Notes under the pieces: model-generated
What the model saw: the letters and a program-made list of their open reading frames with translations, nothing else
Database searches by the model: none
Told to the model about the DNA's origin: nothing
Part shown: positions 8,237 to 15,748 of the stretch, piece after piece
Layout: each line of letters begins with the position of its first letter
Numbering within the stretch: the stretch's first letter is position 1
Program-made: the position numbers and the translations under genes
From: Coemansia sp. RSA 1804
Lineage: Eukaryota > Kickxellomycota > Kickxellomycetes > Kickxellales > Kickxellaceae
Reading direction: 5' to 3'
Assembly (NCBI GenBank): GCA_027578815.1
Contig: JANBTH010000367.1
Location: 1-19,104, forward strand
Length of the DNA: 19,104 nt

Positions 8237-8452
8237 CTAGTTGACAGAGAGACAGTTAGGAATCGGATAGCAAGGGGCGGTAAAGCACTGGACCTTTTGC
8301 TCGACGCATCTCTCGCTTGCCTGGCAAAGGTGGGTCATGCACGGATGGGCTTTGACTTGTTCGTCCTTGTGTTGGATGTCTCTGGCAAAGTGTCTTGGAA
8401 CAGAAACAGCAAGCGCAGTGGCGGCTAATGCGGCGATAATAACAAACTTCAT
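8237..8452 (-). CDS. Small secreted cysteine-patterned protein
   Basis: A 71-residue protein of unknown function. Residues 1-16 form a clear signal peptide (MKFVIIAALAATALAV). The mature part has exactly six cysteines spaced C-x4-C-x5-C-x6-C-x4-C-x5-C (residues about 37-67) and contains VQCFTAPCYPIPNC, so three disulphides are likely. The even cysteine count, small size and proline-rich last loop recall small disulphide-stabilised inhibitors and effector-like proteins, but I cannot assign a family. The ATG at 8452 starts the signal peptide, and a TATA box lies 120 bases upstream. It is transcribed in the same direction as TIM44, 409 bases away, and is probably independent of it. Confidence 0.8.
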   Translation of the reverse strand: MKFVIIAALAATALAVSVPRHFARDIQHKDEQVKAHPCMTHLCQASERCVEQKVQCFTAPCYPIPNCLSVN

Positions 8453-8571
8453 TTTTTATTGATACCGTGAATGAAAGAGAATAAGATGGCTATTAAATAC
8501 GCGTTTGTAGAGAAAAACTTGAGGAAAGAAAAAACAGAGCAGTAAACAAAATACACCCTATCCTCGTTTGA

Positions 8572-8579
8572 TTTATATA
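8572..8579 (-). promoter_or_regulatory. TATA box of the 71-residue secreted protein gene
   Basis: TATATAAA on the minus strand, 120 bases upstream of the start codon. It implies a leader of about 90 bases. Confidence 0.5.
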
Positions 8580-9358
8580 CTCGGTGAGATCGGGTTCTTC
8601 TCTCTTTTTCCACTTGCAGTAACTCTTTTTCTCTCTTCATATTTGTACTGGTGCATAGCTAATGACCGATTGTTGTGGTATATTCGTACGCATTACGAGC
8701 GTGGCTGCCTTCATTTACAACGGTGCGTGGCTTTCCAAAGTGTCTGCAGACGCCTTTGCTTTATTTATATCGTCAGTACATTTAGAATAATCCCTCTTTT
8801 TCTTAGGCTACCAATAACTACATTTTCTATACATTATTAGCAAATCCGCAGTACAGTGTATTCCGAGCTGAATATCCCTGCCAACACTAAATATTCTGAT
8901 CTCGCAAAGCGTAAAACAAAGTTGGTCTTTGTTTTTTTAAAAGCCTGATTTGCAAACGAATACACAGCTGTGTTAGCGACACCTTCTTTTTGCTATATCA
9001 GCTTGTTTTTAATTAAAAAGAACTTTTCTACCTGCACTATATCCATATTTGGTTACAACCTCACCATTTTTGTATTTTTTTTACAAAAGGAAAGCCAGCT
9101 TTGTTTCTTTCAGCAAGGAATCTTTTAACGGCTGCATACGCAAGAAAAGAACGGTGGAATCTTTATACTTTGTTTGGAAACAATTATTAAACACCTTAAC
9201 CTTCTTTGCCTATTTTAATGTTTGGCTTTTCTTTGTGCTTATTATAAAGAATAATGCAGAAAACATAAGGCAAAAGGATTATAGTAGAAATTAAACAAAT
9301 ATATTAACAAGAATAAAATATACTAAACGCAAAAGTAATGGACGTTCTGTATCCAACA

Positions 9359-9365
9359 TATAAAA
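9359..9365 (+). promoter_or_regulatory. TATA box of the 77-residue protein gene
   Basis: TATAAAA, about 150 bases upstream of the ATG at 9513, followed by a C/A-rich leader. Confidence 0.45.
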
Positions 9366-9512
9366 GCCCAGGTTTGTGACACCAATTCAGCACATATTCT
9401 CCCACATCAATTAGCTAGCACACATCGAGTTTGACAGTCCTGGAAATACAACAAGCATTATTTTTCTCTTGAATATATCTTTAACACCAAGAGATCAGCA
9501 AAATAAGTGAAA

Positions 9513-9746
9513 ATGGCAGATTCAAATGCTTCAAAGAGCGAATCGAAAAAGAAAGCTGAAAAGATCGACATGGAATATGCTAAAATACTCGATCATATAA
9601 AGAAGCATAAAATAAATGTTAAAAAGGTAAAAACCAAAAACGGAAAAGTATATTTTAAAGGCACCCTTAATGGAAAGGATATAGATTTTGATGTCTCTGA
9701 ATCTAGGGCTAATGATTTTATGAAGAAGGCTGGCATTAAGAAATAA
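9513..9746 (+). CDS. Small lysine-rich hypothetical protein
   Basis: Product not recognised. The 77 residues begin at the ATG at 9513; a GTG two codons earlier is in frame but not needed. There are no cysteines, signal peptide or membrane segment. The N-terminus is charged and low-complexity (SNASKSESKKKAEK, residues 4-17). A helical stretch follows (about 19-32), then a strand-turn-strand part (KVYFKGTLNGKDIDFDV) and a basic C-terminal helix ending KKAGIKK. About a quarter of the residues are lysine. Codons are strongly A/T-ended (AAA, GAT, TTT), unlike the G/C-ended codons of ATM1, TIM44, GH20 and BRR2. The TATA box, leader and clean open frame in a purine-rich context support a real gene. 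It could be a lineage-specific orphan or a transferred gene; I cannot choose. Confidence 0.65.
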   Translation: MADSNASKSESKKKAEKIDMEYAKILDHIKKHKINVKKVKTKNGKVYFKGTLNGKDIDFDVSESRANDFMKKAGIKK

Positions 9747-10081
9747 AGAGTCCCAAATGACCACACATGGATATAGTTGACAAAATATTATCACTACACG
9801 TGCAATTTTTGTTGCACTGCATAATCTGCTTGTGTGGAATACAGCAAAGTGCGAACGTAAATGAGCAACATAAATTTACGAGAAAAACGAAAAGACAAAA
9901 ATATTTTCATGTTTTTTTATAGTTTATGTGAATAAAGAAGAATGTGGTGAATTGGCCTAGTAAATGAGTAAACTTCAATATAATAATCGCAACCACATAT
10001 ATAAGGAATGTGATACAGCTCAAAGCTTTATTTTTAGAATAAAAGGAATACTATTAAGACTAGGAAAAAGAACCTTGTTGT
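9747..10081. other. 3' spacer between convergent genes
   Basis: Holds a small hairpin (GTGCAA 9800-9805, TTGCAC 9812-9817), a plus-strand AATAAA (9931-9936) for the 77-residue gene and a minus-strand AATAAA (10027-10032) 50 bases past the hexosaminidase stop. No gene is supported. Confidence 0.5.
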
Positions 10082-12379
10082 TCAAGGAAGCGCGTTGGAG
10101 TAGTGCTTGGCAACGAACGACATCTCACCAGCGCACACCTCGCGATCCATGACAAAGAAGCCGTCAACCAGACCAGTCATGCTGTTTCCGCTTGCGCTAC
10201 CAATGTTGCGAATAGGGGCAGTGACAACCATGGTCTCGTTCTGGAGGAGATCCCAGCGGGAGTTGTAGTAGTGGACAAAGGTGGTGCGGCGCATGTTGTA
10301 AAAGACATCGGTCTTTCCAGCAAAGGCAGAGAACGCAATATGGGCCCACTCGTTGGGCTGCATGATGATATTGGTGTCGTACTGGTGGCCGTCTTGCTCG
10401 AAGGTGATGGTAGGCGAGGTGCTGTTGCTGATGAGGAGCTTGCCGTCGCCGGACTCGAGAATCACGGCGTTGGGAGCCTGGTTTGCGTCGGGCTTGATCC
10501 ACATGCCAACGGCGTACGGGTAGGCGATGCTCTCAAGCGGAGTGCTGACGTAGGAGTTTGCGCTGAGCTGAAGAGCCTTTCCGTGGCCATCGCCGCTGTC
10601 AACAACCTGGGCGCCGTTGTTCAGCTTGCCGTTGTATCCGTTCTCAGAGGAATCCTTGGCAGCGCCGTCTTCAAAGTCGTAGCTGATGACGTACTGGCCC
10701 TTGGACTCTGGGCGGCGGGTCAGAGTGATGCCCGGAATGTTCTCGCGGAGCTTCTTTGCAAGAGGCGCCCACTTTTCGTACGAGATCCGGTCGATGTTCT
10801 TGGATCCGGCCCACAGCTTCTCGCCAAAGGCACCAACCGCCCTGGAAACGCGGTCGTAGAGCTCGACGCGAGTAACAGACTCGCCAAGGAAATCGTTCCA
10901 GTTAGCAAGACCGCCACCGGTGAGCAGGGGCTCGTCGGGGCTGAGGTTGCGGCTGGTGTTGGTCTTGTCCAGAACATCGAATACCCAGGGCTCCCAGAGC
11001 TCGTAGATCTTGCGGTCGTCAATGTAGTCCCAGTACGCAGCAGTGCGAGGAACCAGGTACGAGTCGGGGGCATTGAGGTTGGAGACCTTGTGGCCGCGCT
11101 TGACCAGATCAACAGGGTTGGAGTAAGTCCAGTCCCAGTGGTCGGTGTGGATGTCGCTGTCAATCTCGATGGTGCCAGGCAGTCTGACGTCAGAACCCCA
11201 CATGCGGATGGTGCGGTTGAAGTTGGTGGCAAAGAAGTCGTGGAAGTGGTTGACGAACTTGCGCGCAAGGTCTCCTCGGGTAGGATCGTACTCGTCGGCA
11301 CCAATGCTGATCTCGCTGGAGTCGAACCATCCAACAACATCAGTCCACAGACCCTCGACAAAGTCCCAGACCTCCTGGTTGCCCAGATCCATCCAGTCGC
11401 CACGAGCAGTGCCGTTCTGGATAGTCCAGTCGGGATGGAACTTGGTGAAGCACAGCGAGTGCGCGGGGGTATCGATCTCGGGAATAAGATCCAGACCATG
11501 CGCCTTGATGAAGTCCTGGAACTCGCGCAGATCCTGCTTGGTGAACGACACGTCATCGCTGGCGTATTTGGCGTACGTTGGGTTGTCGGATCTCAGACGG
11601 AACCCGGTGTACTTGGTGGCCCAGTCGGGCATCAGATCCTTGACGCGCACTGCTGGGTTGTCGTTGTAGTGGTGGTGCAGCGTGTTAAACTTGTAGAACG
11701 AGGTCAATGTTGCGTACTCCCTGAGATCAGACATCGGAATTGGCTTGCGCGCAATGTCCTGCATGAACTTGCGCTCGTTGTAGTTGGGGAAGTCGCGAGC
11801 ATGGCCGCGGGGCAGCGCGTAGTTGTTCTCGTCGGCGAGAATCAGCATCTGGAGCAGCGAGCGCGTGCCCCAGAATGCACCGCGGGAGGTGACAGCCTGG
11901 ATGGAGATACCCTTGTTGTCGATGTCAAGGAGGTAGCCCTCGTGGTTGAGGCTCGGGTCAGAGGCCTCGGCACCAAGCGTCAGGTAAATGTCGTCCTTGG
12001 AGTAATCGCTAGAAACAACAACCTCGACGTCGAATCCGGTTGCCTCCTTGATGTCGCTCTGGAAGCTGGCGGCGTACTGCTTGAGGTTCGACGGGTTGGC
12101 CATGAATGTGTTGCCGGCATCGAGGGAGCCGCCCTCGGCGTATGCGGGATCAACGACAATTCTGGTCGTCTTCTGGAGCGTCCACTCGCCCTTAGAGCCA
12201 GTCCATTCCTGAAGACTCGGGATGACGAAGGGAGTCGGATTGGGCTGTCCCCGCTTAACAACGCACTTTGTTGGAGTGGCAGCGGCGGTAGTCGTGCTTG
12301 CAGGAACAGGGTTTGCGGAAACGCAGAAGACGCTTGAAGCAGCAAGCGCCGCAAGGAGAACAACACCCACACGTCTCAT
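10082..12379 (-). CDS. Secreted GH20 beta-N-acetylhexosaminidase with C-terminal lectin-like domain
   Basis: A 765-residue extracellular glycosidase. GH20 enzymes release terminal GlcNAc/GalNAc by substrate-assisted catalysis, typically from chitin oligosaccharides or glycans. Order: signal peptide (1-22), Ser/Thr/Pro-rich linker (24-37), GH20b-like N-terminal domain (about 45-195) and a TIM-barrel catalytic domain (about 200-550). The barrel has PEIDTPAHS (300-308) and the catalytic Asp-Glu pair D362-E363 in ISIGADEYDP. Aromatic substrate-pocket motifs follow: MWGSD (393-397), HWDW (414-417) and EKLWAG (520-525). A C-terminal LamG/concanavalin-like beta-sandwich (about 563-765) contains DFEDGAAKDSSENGYNGKL and GLVDGFFVMDREVCAGE. 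Five N-glycosylation sequons are visible. GADE in place of the common GGDE suggests a divergent subgroup, so the exact substrate is open (chitobiose-type or lacto-N-biose-type). No introns. The ATG at 12379 begins the signal peptide. Confidence 0.93.
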   Translation of the reverse strand: MRRVGVVLLAALAASSVFCVSANPVPASTTTAAATPTKCVVKRGQPNPTPFVIPSLQEWTGSKGEWTLQKTTRIVVDPAYAEGGSLDAGNTFMANPSNLKQYAASFQSDIKEATGFDVEVVVSSDYSKDDIYLTLGAEASDPSLNHEGYLLDIDNKGISIQAVTSRGAFWGTRSLLQMLILADENNYALPRGHARDFPNYNERKFMQDIARKPIPMSDLREYATLTSFYKFNTLHHHYNDNPAVRVKDLMPDWATKYTGFRLRSDNPTYAKYASDDVSFTKQDLREFQDFIKAHGLDLIPEIDTPAHSLCFTKFHPDWTIQNGTARGDWMDLGNQEVWDFVEGLWTDVVGWFDSSEISIGADEYDPTRGDLARKFVNHFHDFFATNFNRTIRMWGSDVRLPGTIEIDSDIHTDHWDWTYSNPVDLVKRGHKVSNLNAPDSYLVPRTAAYWDYIDDRKIYELWEPWVFDVLDKTNTSRNLSPDEPLLTGGGLANWNDFLGESVTRVELYDRVSRAVGAFGEKLWAGSKNIDRISYEKWAPLAKKLRENIPGITLTRRPESKGQYVISYDFEDGAAKDSSENGYNGKLNNGAQVVDSGDGHGKALQLSANSYVSTPLESIAYPYAVGMWIKPDANQAPNAVILESGDGKLLISNSTSPTITFEQDGHQYDTNIIMQPNEWAHIAFSAFAGKTDVFYNMRRTTFVHYYNSRWDLLQNETMVVTAPIRNIGSASGNSMTGLVDGFFVMDREVCAGEMSFVAKHYSNALP

Positions 12380-12610
12380 TTCAATGGAGTAAGAGAGGGT
12401 TGTGTTGGCGGACTTTTAGAAGAATTAGTTATATACGGATAATAGAGAGGATACACAGGTACTAAGGCGAATGCGCTATAACACCTGCAGACTATAGCAA
12501 GAATAGTAAAAAAAACTAGGAGGTAATAGGGAGGAATAAGGTTTGTTGACAATAGCACGCAAACTAGGGGAGAATTGGGATGTATTTTTTGTGTGGCGAA
12601 ATGTCGCTCC

Positions 12611-12618
12611 TTTATATA
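12611..12618 (-). promoter_or_regulatory. TATA box of the GH20 hexosaminidase gene
   Basis: TATATAAA on the minus strand, about 230 bases upstream of the start codon. A weaker TATATAAC lies nearer, at 12428-12435. Confidence 0.45.
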
Positions 12619-13824
12619 CACAGGTCCGTTTATCGGCATAACCGTTTTTCTTCTTTTTATTTTGGCTTGCGTCCAAGTATCTGGTAAATGTTTGCAGTAT
12701 TTCCTTTTTCTCCATTCATCACCTTGCAATTGTCAAGAACGCAAATAACCACGGAATTCAATGGCCAAGATGAAAGTAGGAAAACCCCGTGGGCAGCAAA
12801 TTGCTAGCAATGGAGGCGATCCTTCATACCAGCAGAACTGTTTTGCTCAGTATGTTTTTGCATATTTGGTCGGTGCTTGTGCGTGCATGTGCGAGGAGAT
12901 GCGCTGTGTTCTTTGCTGCGTCCAACGGAATAGAAGCAGATAGCTCAGGTTCCCACCCATCCTCATTTTTCTTGTCTATTATGCGCCTGTATTCTACTTT
13001 GTGGCGATCCCTATGCTTTATGCATAAAAACGGCATATCTTTATTCCAATCTCCTTAATAAAGGCAGCTTTACTGTTCTAATATCTCGTATGTTCATCTC
13101 CTTCTTTCCAGTTGCGGCCTATTTTGAGGAAGATTTTCATACATTTTCACTAGTATTGCGGAATTGACGTAGAAGATTGTCATGTGGTTTTTCTTTCCTT
13201 GCAGAAGGTTCTAAGCCGTTTCTTCTTTGTAGTGTTTTCTTACTCACCAATCACGGGCGAATAATCGGGCATTCCTTCTGCAGCTCTGAAATCTTGTAAA
13301 AGTAAAAAACCTTGTCCGGTTTCCATGTAATAAACCAGAAATATTGACATTATAACAACATTATTGGACGATATGAGTAGATCGCTTGCCGTCACATGCT
13401 TATCATCAAGGCATTGCCCAAGTTTGTTATTGTTTTTTGGTTACTTTCTGCCTGGTAATGAAAAAAAAGTAAAACGCTCATGGGCCGATTTGCATTGGGT
13501 TTGCGAGTATGTACTGTGAAGTGAGAATGACAGAGAAAATCACAGGAAAATGTTCAGACTGTATCCTTTCTTCCCCTCCTCCGCTGGATCAACAAGAGAA
13601 TTCAGAAGAATCTCTTTTTTGCACTATTATACATTATGTTGCCCATCACTTTGCGGAATTTACCAGAACCGCCCATTATGCTTTAAAGGGGCATATGATA
13701 TACTTCACGTATTCCAAATCGATTGATTGTATTTGCCAAACCAACATGTAAATCTTCTGAGAGTCATTAAACCAAAGAAAAAATAAGTATTCTGATAGCA
13801 AGAGATTGTTTTCATTATTATTGT

Positions 13825-13868
13825 AGGCTGTAGCAGCCTTGTGGTTGTTGTTGTTGGAAGAAGAAGAA
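13825..13868. repeat. Hairpin followed by (GTT)4 and (GAA)4 tracts
   Basis: AGGCTG (13825-13830) and CAGCCT (13834-13839) form a 6-bp stem with a 3-base loop. (GTT)4 (13844-13855) and (GAA)4 (13857-13868) follow. It lies 43-87 bases past the stop of the 121-residue gene and so is probably in its 3' region. Confidence 0.6.
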
Positions 13869-13911
13869 AACGATTATCTTTATGCAAGGCAGCATGTGCT
13901 TCACTTCCGAG

Positions 13912-14277
13912 CTATTGCCCGAAAAACTGCTGCAACGAATTGGAATAGGATTGTCTGATACGTATGACAACGTAGTCAAGATTATCAACGCCGGCCGTGT
14001 CATTTATAGCATCGGAACGAACTGCATTGATGTTTGACAAAAGCGCAAACAGTGCATCCCGATACTGAGTTGTTTCCACGGAACTGCTTAGTCTGGCTGA
14101 AATCCGCCAGTCCCCAAGAAACATGGCCAGTTTCCCGTAAATAATGCGCTCATCCATCGATCCTGTTTTGACCTGGGACAGTTTTTGAATCATCGCGTAC
14201 ACGCCCACCTTTTGGGGAAACGTCCATGCTAGACTGAACCCAACAAGCGTAAGAATTGCCAAAATATTCAGCCTCAT
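13912..14277 (-). CDS. Small secreted cysteine-free protein
   Basis: A 121-residue hypothetical protein whose family I do not recognise. Residues 1-17 are a signal peptide (MRLNILAILTLVGFSLA, cut before WTFPQK). The mature part has no cysteine and looks mainly helical, with regular hydrophobic spacing (KVGVYAMIQKLSQV, ERIIYGKLAMFLGDWRI, YRDALFALLSNINAV). One sequon, NDT, is present at about 92. Codon use is mixed and intermediate between the GC-rich housekeeping genes and the lysine-rich orphans. The ATG at 14277 begins the signal peptide. No TATATAAA box was found close upstream. It could be a lineage-specific secreted or effector-like protein. Confidence 0.7.
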   Translation of the reverse strand: MRLNILAILTLVGFSLAWTFPQKVGVYAMIQKLSQVKTGSMDERIIYGKLAMFLGDWRISARLSSSVETTQYRDALFALLSNINAVRSDAINDTAGVDNLDYVVIRIRQSYSNSLQQFFGQ

Positions 14278-14806
14278 TTTAGTAGTTGTTGTATGCCGCT
14301 AGAATAAACAAAAAAGCGAAAAACATGAACTATTTTCTAATAATTAAATGTGGATAAGAAAGTTTATGGAGTTCAACTAGGTAGCATTAGGAGAAACAAG
14401 AGAATTACCTCTGACTAGCCCGCCATATATCGTCTATCTGTTGATATTCAGGGAACCAGATAAAACAATAGTGAAGCATGGCGAGTTGGCAAACTCTTCT
14501 CATATGTGCCTATTGATTCACACGATAAAATAAACGAGTTCTTTCCAGCAGCCAAATAAAAAAGACAGTAGAGCAAGTCTTTTCACGTAAAGCATAGAAA
14601 TGTGGAGCAAAAATGGAAAAATGGGTGTGCGGGGGCTGGATTACACACTTTAAAAAAGGTTGTGTAGTTACTTGGTACTGTTATTTATTAATAAACAAAA
14701 AAGATTTAGCAATGTGGACAAACACTAACAGTGCTTTTGCTTATATCAACTAACTAAAAGCTACAACCTTACAATCTGAATCTAGCTCAACATAATCTTC
14801 TCCAGC
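14278..14806. other. AT-rich spacer between two minus-strand small genes
   Basis: Promoter side of the 121-residue gene and 3' side of the 97-residue gene. A minus-strand AATAAA at 14684-14689 lies 118 bases past the 97-residue stop. No gene is supported. Confidence 0.5.
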
Positions 14807-15100
14807 CTAATCTTTTGTGTTTTTAATTACTTTTTTACCTTTCTTAATCCCTCTTTCAATGTCATCAACATATTCATTTTTAATCTCAGCAGTAGTCATA
14901 CCATTTCTAGTTTTAATTTCATAAGTAGTCGTCTTTTCATTACTACTGAGCTTTTTGGGGTTAAACTGTTGTGTAGCCCAAATCTGCCCTCTTATCTCAT
15001 GTTCCTTGCTGGGACTAATCCTAGTTTCAGCACCAGTCTCATTCTTTAGCTTTTTATACTTGCCATTGCTCTTGCGAACTTTCTTTGCTATAAACGACAT
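14807..15100 (-). CDS. Small basic lysine-rich hypothetical protein
   Basis: Product not recognised. The 97 residues begin at the ATG at 15100; an in-frame GTG four codons upstream is not needed. There are no cysteines, signal peptide or membrane segment. The N-terminus is strongly basic (AKKVRKSNGKYKKLKNE). The middle is charged (SPSKEHEIRGQIWATQQFNP), followed by a strand-like TTTYEIKTRNGMTTAEI and a basic C-terminus (RGIKKGKKVIKNTKD). Codons are A/T-ended, as in the 77-residue gene. A TATA box is 116-123 bases upstream and a polyadenylation signal is downstream. Divergent from BRR2 across 648 bases. Possibly a nucleic-acid-binding or lineage-specific protein, by composition only. Confidence 0.65.
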   Translation of the reverse strand: MSFIAKKVRKSNGKYKKLKNETGAETRISPSKEHEIRGQIWATQQFNPKKLSSNEKTTTYEIKTRNGMTTAEIKNEYVDDIERGIKKGKKVIKNTKD

Positions 15101-15215
15101 TGTTGGATGCACGGGCCTACTTTAGTAACTGTTCAATAAAATATAGAAGCAAAATATGAGGGGGAGTAGAGAATTTGCAAAACAATGAAAAATGCCAGAC
15201 ATGTTCTTCTTGCTT

Positions 15216-15223
15216 CTTATATA
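15216..15223 (-). promoter_or_regulatory. TATA box of the 97-residue protein gene
   Basis: TATATAAG on the minus strand, 116 bases upstream of the ATG at 15100. Confidence 0.45.
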
Positions 15224-15536
15224 TTCCTATTTATTGCTATTATTTAGTTTTTATTTTTCTTCTTGTCATATATTACACACTCCACCGAGGTTGCTATATT
15301 GCTTTAGATGAAATAAATGTTTGTCTTTTTAACAATTGTTGAAAGAACCAAGTCACTATTTGCCCTTTTAATATTCTTTATATATAAAGATATTAAGACC
15401 GATGGGTGCCTTTTTTCTTTGTCAATTAAATATTTATTTCGTGTTCTATGTAATATGACATTTCAACCATTAAAGCAATACGAAAAAGTGAAAGCGGTGG
15501 TGATCCACGATCAAATCAATGGCATGATCAAGCCAG

Positions 15537-15742
15537 GTAAGAAAAAACATTACCAGCTTTTTTTCGATTGTTATTTGAAAGTTGCATGAACGCGTTGTAG
15601 ACTTTTTTCTCTGTCATTGTTGCACTTCTTCAACCTACTCTAGCCACTTTTTTTTCACCAATTATTTTCTGTTTATTTGACAATTAGCCTAATTACCAGA
15701 CTAATCAAAACCCCCCCTTTTTAATATTATATTTATACACAG
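15537..15742 (+). other. Possible intron in the BRR2 leader
   Basis: The donor CCAG/GTAAGAAA at 15537 matches consensus. The 3' part has a branch-like GACTAATC (about 15700), a CCCCCCCTTTTT tract and an acceptor ACACAG ending at 15742, six bases before the BRR2 start codon. A 206-base leader intron would fit. An in-frame TAG at 15743-15745 rules out coding exons joined upstream. Confidence 0.3.
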
Positions 15743-15748
15743 TAGAAA

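Larger units (their letters stand above)
8453..9512. other. AT-rich spacer with two outward promoters
   Basis: About 1 kb without a supported gene. It separates the minus-strand 71-residue gene from the plus-strand 77-residue gene and carries a TATA box for each. The frame at 9049-9294 starts from TTG, contains no ATG and has no motif. Confidence 0.5.
12380..13911. other. Long AT-rich spacer
   Basis: About 1.5 kb without a supported gene. The left end (12380-12620) is the hexosaminidase leader and promoter. The right end (13825-13911) is the 3' flank of the 121-residue gene, with a GGCTGTAGCAGCC hairpin and trinucleotide repeats. The middle (12730-13800) has only short frames without motifs on either strand and no tRNA-like structure that I could find. 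Confidence 0.5.
15101..15748. promoter_or_regulatory. Divergent region between the 97-residue gene and BRR2
   Basis: Holds the TATA box of the leftward gene (15216-15223), a plus-strand TATATAAA (15381-15388) that could serve BRR2, and a possible BRR2 leader intron (donor at 15537, acceptor ending 15742). Plus-strand ATGs at 15448 (followed at once by TAA) and 15455 would be upstream frames if the leader starts near 15410. The 90-codon frame at 15317-15589 has no recognisable motif. Confidence 0.4.

Noticed and set aside
9049..9294. An 81-codon plus-strand frame as a gene
   Set aside because: It starts from TTG with no ATG, is AT-rich without motifs, and lies in the promoter side of the 77-residue gene.
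10103..12337. A 744-codon plus-strand open frame covering almost the whole hexosaminidase gene
   Set aside because: It is exactly antisense to a well-supported GH20 gene and has valine/leucine/glycine-rich low-information sequence. Strong G/C third-position bias suppresses stops on the opposite strand, which explains it.
15317..15589. A 90-codon plus-strand frame upstream of BRR2 as a separate gene
   Set aside because: There is no recognisable motif, the frame crosses a TATA box and a consensus splice donor, and it is more likely promoter and leader sequence. It is not fully excluded.
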